Below are positions 57,621 to 64,000 of a stretch of 64,000 bases of DNA, in pieces; position 1 is the first letter of the stretch, and each line of letters starts with the position of its first letter. The DNA is from Larus michahellis (taxonomy: Eukaryota > Chordata > Aves > Charadriiformes > Laridae). The position numbers and the translations under genes are program-made. The stretch is taken from assembly GCF_964199755.1 (NCBI RefSeq), contig NC_133896.1, positions 91,124,215 through 91,188,214 of the forward strand, written 5' to 3'. The notes beneath the pieces are model-generated. The model made no database searches and had not been told where the DNA came from. It saw only the letters and a program-made list of their open reading frames with translations.

Positions 57621-58800
57621 CCGCAGCTGCGTACCACTGCTGCTTCTTACTGACCTAAATGCTTTTCCCATGGAGAAAGTTTGATTTAACGGTAACACGC
57701 GCGGCAGAAATGGCACCAAAGACTTTCCCTGCCACTCAGTGCTTCCTTGCCCGTCTGGGAGCCGCTGCAGCCTCACAGGGGCCGGTTCCCTGCCAGGCAC
57801 CTTATCCTAGATGGCACGGTCCTGGCAGGGTGCTGCAAGGGGCCTTTGCTGCTCCTTGCAGAAAAACATTTTTTTTCACCCGTTTCCAGCATCATTCAAC
57901 TACTGGCTTCTGTCGTGAAGGTGTCCAGAATTGTATGTTTTAAGATGTTATTTCCAAACGATCCAAGGTGACCAGCTACAAAGTGGAGATCTTGCACACC
58001 AGCAGCTAGCTGCGTAGCAGCGGTGTCGTCTCTCAGCACTGCACTTGTCTATTCCTGAGAAAGCTGCCGCAACTATAACGCAGTAGCAGTGAGAATATCT
58101 TTATACTCCAGTGAGTTTGTCCAGCTACATGTCCCTGACTTGTAATGCTATAAAATTTAAGCTTTTCCATGAATTGTACAGACCTCCTGTCCAAGCAAAT
58201 AAATGCCGAGGGCTGGCAGCACGCTGATCGATCTAACTCTTGCCATTGATCTTGTGCTGTAAGAAGTAAAATAGCCTGCTTGTGTGTAAATGGCATAAGG
58301 GGGCATCCCACATTTGTTTGAAACCTAATAGGGTAGGCTGCATGCTATAAGCTTTTTCACGTGGACAAAGAAAGTACATCATTGTTTTGACAGCTGACAC
58401 TTGCGTGCTAATTTGGCAGTATAGCCCATTAAATTACTTGAGACAAGTTTGGGGTGGGGGGTTGGGTGGAAAGACCATGTGCCACTATTCCTGATGTTTC
58501 AAAAAGTTAGACCTGTTGCTAGTAAAATTGTCAACGATGGCAGTAGAGGGGCAACTGGAATACAGAGGTTGCTGCCTAAGCTGTACAGCAGGTGGCATTC
58601 AAAGTACAGTGCATGAGAAATAATGCATCAATACAGAAACGTACAGCAAATACAAATCCTCCAGGTAAACTTGGCTACTGTTGTGAATCTCCACAAAATC
58701 ACTGCAAAGAACCCGGGCATGCTGGAGAGAATCTCGCAGTATATGCACTACATAAAATTAAGTTATTTTGTCAATGCTTGCTTTAGTGAAGTGGCAGGAA
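57621..58800. other. Intergenic sequence without a recognisable gene
   Basis: No exon was recognised. There is a G-rich patch near 58,450-58,468 (GGGGTGGGGGGTTGGGTGG), which could form a G-quadruplex. A 58,592-58,786 frame contains a Cys/His cluster, KEPGH within a Cys-containing context, which faintly recalls a retroviral zinc knuckle but lacks two of the four ligands. Confidence 0.35.
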
Positions 58801-59250
58801 GTTGCTGCTGAAGTTGCTGCTGTTAGTACTGATAGAATTGTACAGCTTCTACACACCTGCACGATACAGTGGTAACTCCGTTAACTCACCTTGTTAACAC
58901 AGAGGGAGGACAGACATAGGCTATTAATGTTGGACACTACCTTATCTGAACCTGCTTATTTAAAGTGTTTTCATTTACCGTTAAGTGGCGTAGAACCACT
59001 CGGGGAACCAAATTTCGTTGCTGGTTATCTGCATGTGAAGGCATACTATGCTTTTGTATTTGATAATGGTACAAGTCTCCACACTGGCCATATGAGTAGC
59101 AAAGAGATTCTTCACAAGTTGCTACTGCAACAGACACTTCAGTCTTTGGACATTGCTAAGGATATAGGCAGGGTTAAGGGATTTGCTCACATTGTTAAAA
59201 CTGAGCCATATATCTCTACAACAAATTCCTGCCTCCCGGTGAAGTGTTGA
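58801..59250 (+). pseudogene. Possible retroviral integrase core remnant
   Basis: One frame is nearly open from 58,801 to 59,250 with two stops near 58,873-58,884. It contains, in order, an L-D-T-T block with a following SEP-A-x-LK (about 58,927-58,968), matching the position of the first catalytic aspartate region of retroviral integrases. A Y-L-H-V...F-V-F...H-T-G block follows (about 59,023-59,087), then a K-T-E/PYIST block (about 59,200-59,223), where the second catalytic Asp would sit in KTDN-type sequence but is replaced. An extra 20 or so residues separate the first two blocks. No LTR pair, protease or envelope was seen. If real, it is an old, inactive endogenous retrovirus fragment. 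The match is by eye and weak. Confidence 0.3.
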
Positions 59251-59884
59251 TTCTTATGTGTCCTTAAAGGAACCAAGTGACTGTTGGGAGGGACAGCCAC
59301 CCATTTCCACAAAATATTTATAGAAGGTCATGGATCAAGAATGTTTGTCTGTCAGCTATAGGCATCGAGAGTAGATTCTAAAAACACAGAAGAATACAAA
59401 GCAACTTTACTGCACAGTGCTCATGCAAGTTTGAGTGACACCTTTTCAAAGCAAGCCATTACCTGCAGCTCTAAAAACTTTGACAAATGACAAGCAGTAT
59501 GCTCTTCTCTGATTTGGTGATGTGAGGAAACAGTGTTTAAGTTCATTAGCTCGTGGACCCTCAACTTAGTTTCAGATTGAAGTTAGGCCAATTAGTCTTA
59601 ACTGTGCATAGTCTAGCATATACATTCTTTGATCCCGTGTAAACTACTAAAGGACTATGGATATCTTATCTATAACCCAAGACTCGGAGCTACCCAAAGC
59701 TCTACTGGGACGCCAAAGAGAACAGAATTTGCCTGAAGATCACTCGCAGAAGCCGAAAAAATATTTCACTGTTAAAAAGACTTTACTGCTTTTAACAGCT
59801 CCAGAAAAATAACTATCCCTTTTTGAGTATGTAGTCAACCTAGGTACAGAACACAGCTCTGCAGAGAGACTTAAGAATTAGGTG
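59251..59884. other. Sequence between the integrase-like remnant and a CR1
   Basis: No feature could be named. It could be more of the same decayed retroelement or unique DNA. Confidence 0.35.
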
Positions 59885-62115
59885 GGGCTTTCTTCAGCCA
59901 GCTGAAAGAGCCTCATATTCACAGTCCCTGGAAGCAATCTGCTGGAGCAACAACGCAGGAGGGCACAAGCAATCCAGGAGATTTCTGGAGTGCTTCGACA
60001 ACAATTAACACAAAATAATCAAGGAGACAGCAAGGGAAGGTGCTCTGCTGGACCTGATACTTACAAACAAGGAAGGAGTGGTTGGGGGCGTGAAGGTCTG
60101 GGACAGCCTCAAGATCTGAGGAGGGAGAAGGACTAAAAACAAGATCATGATCCTTGAGTTCAGAAGAGCAGTCTTTGGCTCTTCAGGAATCCGCTTGGAA
60201 GAATCCCATGGGATATGGCCCTGAAGAGAACAGGGATCCAGAAGAGCTGGTTGATGTACAGGAATCGTCTCCTCCAAGCTCAGGAATATCCATCCCGATG
60301 AGCAGGAAATCAAGGAAAGGCAGCAGGAGGCCTGCATGGATGAACAAGGAGCTCCTGACTACATTCAGACACAGAAAGGTGTAAGCAGGGTCATGTATTC
60401 TTGGCAGGAATACAGAAACACTGGCCAAGTGTGCAAGGATGAGTTTAAGAAAGCCAAAGCTCATCTGGAGTTTAATCTGCTGAGGGACATGAAGGACAAC
60501 AAGAATGGCTTCTACAGGTATATCAGCAGCAAAACAAAGGTGATGGAAAATGTGAGCCCTCTGCTAAAAGGGCGGGAGACCAGGTGACAAAGAGCAAGGG
60601 CCCTCCTTGGAAGAGGATGAGGACAGGGAACATTCAAGCAAACTGGACATACATAAGTCCAAGGAACCTGATGTGGTGCACCCACAAGTGGTGAGGGAGT
60701 TCGTTAATTTCATTGCGAGACCACTCGCAATTATTTTACTGAGGACTGGAAGAAAACAAATGTCACTCCGATCTTCAAAAATGGCAAGAAGTCCAGCATA
60801 CTACAGGCTGGTCCACCTCACCTCATTCCCAAGAAAGGTGATGGAGCAGCTCATCTTGGGAACTATTTCCAGACACATGAACGGCAGGAAGGTGATTCAG
60901 AGTAGTGATTCATGGATTTATGAAGGGAAAAAAAAATCACACTTAACTAACCTGATAGCCTTCAGTGATCAGATGATAGCTTGGTGGATGAAGGGAGAAC
61001 CATGGATTTTGTTTATCTTTACTTCAGCAAGGCTTTTGACACTGTCTCCCACAACATCCTCAGACCAATCTGATTAAGTACAGGCGAGACAAGTGGGCCT
61101 CAAAGTGGATTGAAAACTGGCTGAACTGTGGGGCTCAAAAGGTTGTGATCAGTAGCACAAAAGCCAGCTGGAGGGCAGTCATTAGCGGTGTACCCCAATT
61201 GTTGACACTGGATCCAATACTGTTTAACCGCTTCATTAATTATCTAGACATGATGTAACTGAGAAAACTTTCAGCAAATTTGCAGATAATACAAAACTGG
61301 GTTGAGTGGTTGATACCCCAGAGGGTTGCACCGCCATTCAGAGGGACTTTGACAGGCTGGAGGAATGGGCAGAGAAGAACCTCATGAAGTTCAATAAAGG
61401 GAAATGTAGAGTCCTGCACCTGGGGAGGAATAATCCAATGCACCAGTACATGCTGGGGACTGACTGCCTGGGAAGCAGCTTGGCAGAAAAGGGTCTAGAG
61501 CTCCTGGTGGACACCAAGTTGAGCGTAAGTCAGTAGTGTGCCCTTGCTGCAAAGAAGGCTAATGGTATACTGGGCTGCATTAGGAGGATTGTTGCCAGTA
61601 GGTTGTGGGAGGTGATACTTGCCCTCCACTTAGCTGTGGAGAGGCCACATCTGGAGTCCTGTGTCCAGTTCTGAGCTCCCCGGTTCAAAAGATATATGGA
61701 ACTACTGAATTGAGTTCTGCAAAGGGCCACAAAGATGAAGAGACTGGACTATCTTTCATATGAGGAAAGGCTGAGAGAGCTGGAACTGTTCAGCATGGAG
61801 AAGAGAAGTCTCAGGGGGGAACTTATCATCTGATGGGAGACTGAAGATGATGAAGCCAGACTCTTCTCAGTGGTGCCCAGTGACGGAACAAGATGGAATG
61901 GGCACAAATTGAAACACAGGAAATTCTGTCTGAACATAAGTTTTTTTGCTGTGATTGAGCACTGGCACAGGTTTCCTGGAGAGGTTGTAGAATTTGCATC
62001 CTTGGAGATATTCAAAAGCTGTTTGGACATAACCAGGGCAACCTGCTCCAGTTGACACTGCTTGAGCATGGTATTGGACGAGATGCAGGTGTCACATCCA
62101 AAGTTCAAATATCCT
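59885..62115 (+). mobile_element. CR1 LINE, longest copy in the window, endonuclease end through RT to 3' end
   Basis: This plus-strand copy of about 2.2 kb starts within the endonuclease C-terminal region (GKVLCWT/LILTNKEGVVGGVKV-equivalent near 60,030-60,105). It continues through the RT: IHKSKEPDVVHPQVVREF near 60,650-60,710, a frameshifted FTSARLLTLSPTTS for the SKAFDTVSH region near 61,018-61,060, then FADNTKL near 61,279-61,300 and [19 protein letters not shown] near 61,381-61,438. It ends near 62,110 with ATCCTGTGATGCTGT. The catalytic FADD is FADN and many frameshifts are present, so it is dead. Confidence 0.92.
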
Positions 62116-62489
62116 GTGATGCTGTAATTAACTAAAGTACTCAGAGGAACAGCAGTGCAAGTTACCTACTGGTCAATAAGATTATTGTCTTCTAAATATG
62201 TCATAGAATGTATTTTTTAATTCTTCACCTATGATGAACTCTCTTATCTACCCTTATTTTTAAAGGACTCACAAATAACTGGCATTTACTTCTATTACAG
62301 AAAAGCAAATTAAAACTGTGTGCCTGCATTGAAATTCCAAGAAGTTGTAACTTTAATAGAACAAGATGCATGTTGTCTGATGAATATATTTTTTTGGTTC
62401 TGAACCCACTGCCTACCTCCTGAGATACAGCAAAACAAACCTTTTCAGTTCATTTTTCTCCATATCACTCATGTTTTCTATTCATGTCC
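62116..62489. other. AT-rich sequence without recognisable features
   Basis: I see nothing that can be assigned between the CR1 end and the next old repeat. Confidence 0.5.
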
Positions 62490-62760
62490 AGCCCTTGTTG
62501 CCCTTTCCAGCTTGGGAGGCTCAAGTCTGCTTAGCTGTTCTTCATACAGAAGCTATTCCATAATTTTGACCGTCCTCTGAAACTCTTCCAGTTCTACTAT
62601 ATCCTTTTTGAGGTTGGGGGAAACAGAAATGCAAATATTACTCAAGATGTAGTTGCATGTTCATTTTATCTAGTCTTATTTTCCTACTTCTTAAACCATG
62701 GTTCTAAAAAAATACTGAGGGACTCATTATCATGACCATTCTGTTTAACCCCAATACCTA
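62490..62760 (-). mobile_element. Ancient CR1/L3-like remnant
   Basis: The phrases CCCTTTCCAGCTTGGGAGG and TGTTCTTCATACAGAAGCTATTCCATAATTTTGACC, then CTCTTCCAGTTCTACTATATCC and ACTCAAGATGTAGTTGCATG, follow the order of the CR1-superfamily ORF2 C-terminus read on the minus strand, but at far higher divergence. This is a pre-avian (amniote-age) type of copy. Confidence 0.55.
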
Positions 62761-64000
62761 TTTAAGAAAATAGTAAAAGTCAGCTTAAATAGTAACACCT
62801 GGACGATTATTGTGTATGCAAAACTAGAACAGCTGTTCCTCCTCCCAGTCATCATTTATTGTGACTGTTTCACCTGTCCTTTTATCGCTCAGTCATCCTG
62901 TTAAGGTCTTTATACAATTCTTCAGTCAGCCTTTCTATTTATTCCTCCGAATAACTTCCGAACAAACTGTGAGCCCTTTTCAACACCAGAGAGGTATTTC
63001 ATTTTACACCGATTGGCATCAAGTTTTTTATTAGAGGTAGATAACAAGGCAGTGCGTGTGTGAGTGCGCTGCTTTTAGCTCCAATTCCATACAGAAATGG
63101 GGCATGTTGGAAATCTCATTTCCATTAATTGGAAGTCCATAATGCTCCAGGCCGATAAGGTAAAAGAACTGCAGGTTCACTTAAGCTTTCCAGGAAAGGT
63201 AAAGGCAAATGCAAGATTAAACGCATCGCAGTCGTGACAGAAGAAACAGCCAGGGTGGTGTAGGAACTTTATACCAGAGGTACAAGAAAATCTTTCTCTT
63301 GGGAAGATTAAGTAAGCGCTAAGTAAAGTTCTCCTCTTGCCTGAACATGTGTTTTAGTGCTTCATGTGAGGCTGTACATTGTAGCTGAGATGATCTATTG
63401 ACCACCACATGTAACAGCTTCTTACATAAATGTTGCTTCCCTGACCTACAGTGAACTCATTCAGAGCACGACACTGAGAAGTCAACCGCGTAAAGACAGG
63501 AATGTTTTTCCATCAGTTTACCTGTCACGATGCTAAGGGCAGACGTATCAGAGCTGGCGCAAGGAAGGGAATGTGGCTGTCCTTTCTTTGTGCCGCTCGC
63601 AATTTTGAGGCAGCTGTGAAGGTTCAGGCCAACACTGAAAAATCTCGAAATATTGTGTGCTTTCTCTTTAACCCAGCCTCTTCTTTACCTTTCAAAAGCA
63701 AGGTAAGAGTAGTTAACACTAAGATTTTTTTACTCTTACCCTATGACCCTTAAAGACTTGAGGTGGGGGGGGTTTTGTTTGATTTTTGTTTTGGGGGGGT
63801 TGTTTTCTTTTAACTGCTCTCATACCAGAAGACAAATACCAGACTTGAGATTTTGGAAATGTGGAATAAAGGAAACTAAGAAGTTGAAGGTCTGATACAT
63901 CACTGGCTTTTCATTAGGCAGGTGCACAGTGTGTCAGGCAGCCTGTTCTGTGTAGGGCTTAGGTAGTAGCCTGACTAGTAGCCCTTCACCACAAGCCCAC
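62761..64000. other. Right end of the window without a recognisable gene
   Basis: A frame at 63,502-63,753 is followed by AAGCAAG|GTAAGA, a fair donor, and preceded by TTTTTCCATCAG, a fair acceptor at 63,515/63,516. The encoded sequence is not recognised, so it is not called as a gene. G-runs occur at about 63,763-63,770 and 63,793-63,799. Confidence 0.4.

Noticed and set aside
58592-58786. Cys/His cluster resembling a gag zinc knuckle
   Set aside because: Two of the four metal ligands are missing, and it is in a different frame from the integrase-like remnant and too close to it.
63502-63753. 83-codon frame with a fair acceptor and donor at the right end
   Set aside because: The protein is not recognised and the splice sites are ordinary. 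There is not enough to call an exon.
1-64000. CRISPR arrays, operons, phage or bacterial mobile systems
   Set aside because: There are no direct-repeat/spacer arrays and no dense gene packing. The window is vertebrate.

Overview
This is nuclear DNA from a bird (or a very close sauropsid). The evidence is about a dozen fragments of the CR1 LINE, compact introns, a GC-rich promoter island, a solo retroviral LTR of a type I know from birds, and two split vertebrate genes, TMEM139 and CASP2, in the tandem order and orientation known from other vertebrates. There is no prokaryotic gene organisation and no CRISPR array. Most long open frames are CR1 reverse-transcriptase debris or chance frames.

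Layout. 1-7.9 kb is gene-poor. About 7.95-9.46 kb holds a minus-strand, many-times-broken segment that I read as an olfactory-receptor-type pseudogene. 9.5-18.8 kb is mostly CR1, ending in a pentanucleotide microsatellite grown from a CR1 tail. 20.8-22.85 kb is TMEM139 (two coding exons, 218 aa, two transmembrane segments, two PPxY motifs), with its 3' UTR reaching about 24.2 kb. 25.08-26.34 kb is a stack of three CR1 pieces in alternating orientation, touching the CpG island at 26.34-27.08 kb that serves as the CASP2 promoter. CASP2 itself runs from 27,078 to 45,030 in ten coding exons (426 aa), all with GT-AG borders and consistent phases, and its 3' UTR runs to a poly(A) signal at 46,885. 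Its intron 1 carries two CR1 pieces and a sense-strand solo LTR.

Downstream of CASP2 no gene could be identified. There are more CR1 copies (47.2, 50.7-51.9, 57.3 and 59.9-62.1 kb), one well-formed but unrecognised candidate exon (52,525-52,700), and a decayed stretch at 58.8-59.25 kb that resembles a retroviral integrase core. In mammals CLCN1 follows CASP2, but no chloride-channel exon was recognised here.

The two confident genes do different jobs. TMEM139 encodes a small membrane protein probably recognised by WW-domain ubiquitin ligases. CASP2 encodes the CARD-containing initiator protease of the PIDDosome. Their shared strand and closeness reflect conserved synteny and are not evidence of co-regulation. 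No undescribed multi-gene system is visible. The points most worth checking are the bird TMEM139 model, the inverted CR1 stack beside the CASP2 promoter, the receptor pseudogene, the integrase-like remnant and the orphan exon.
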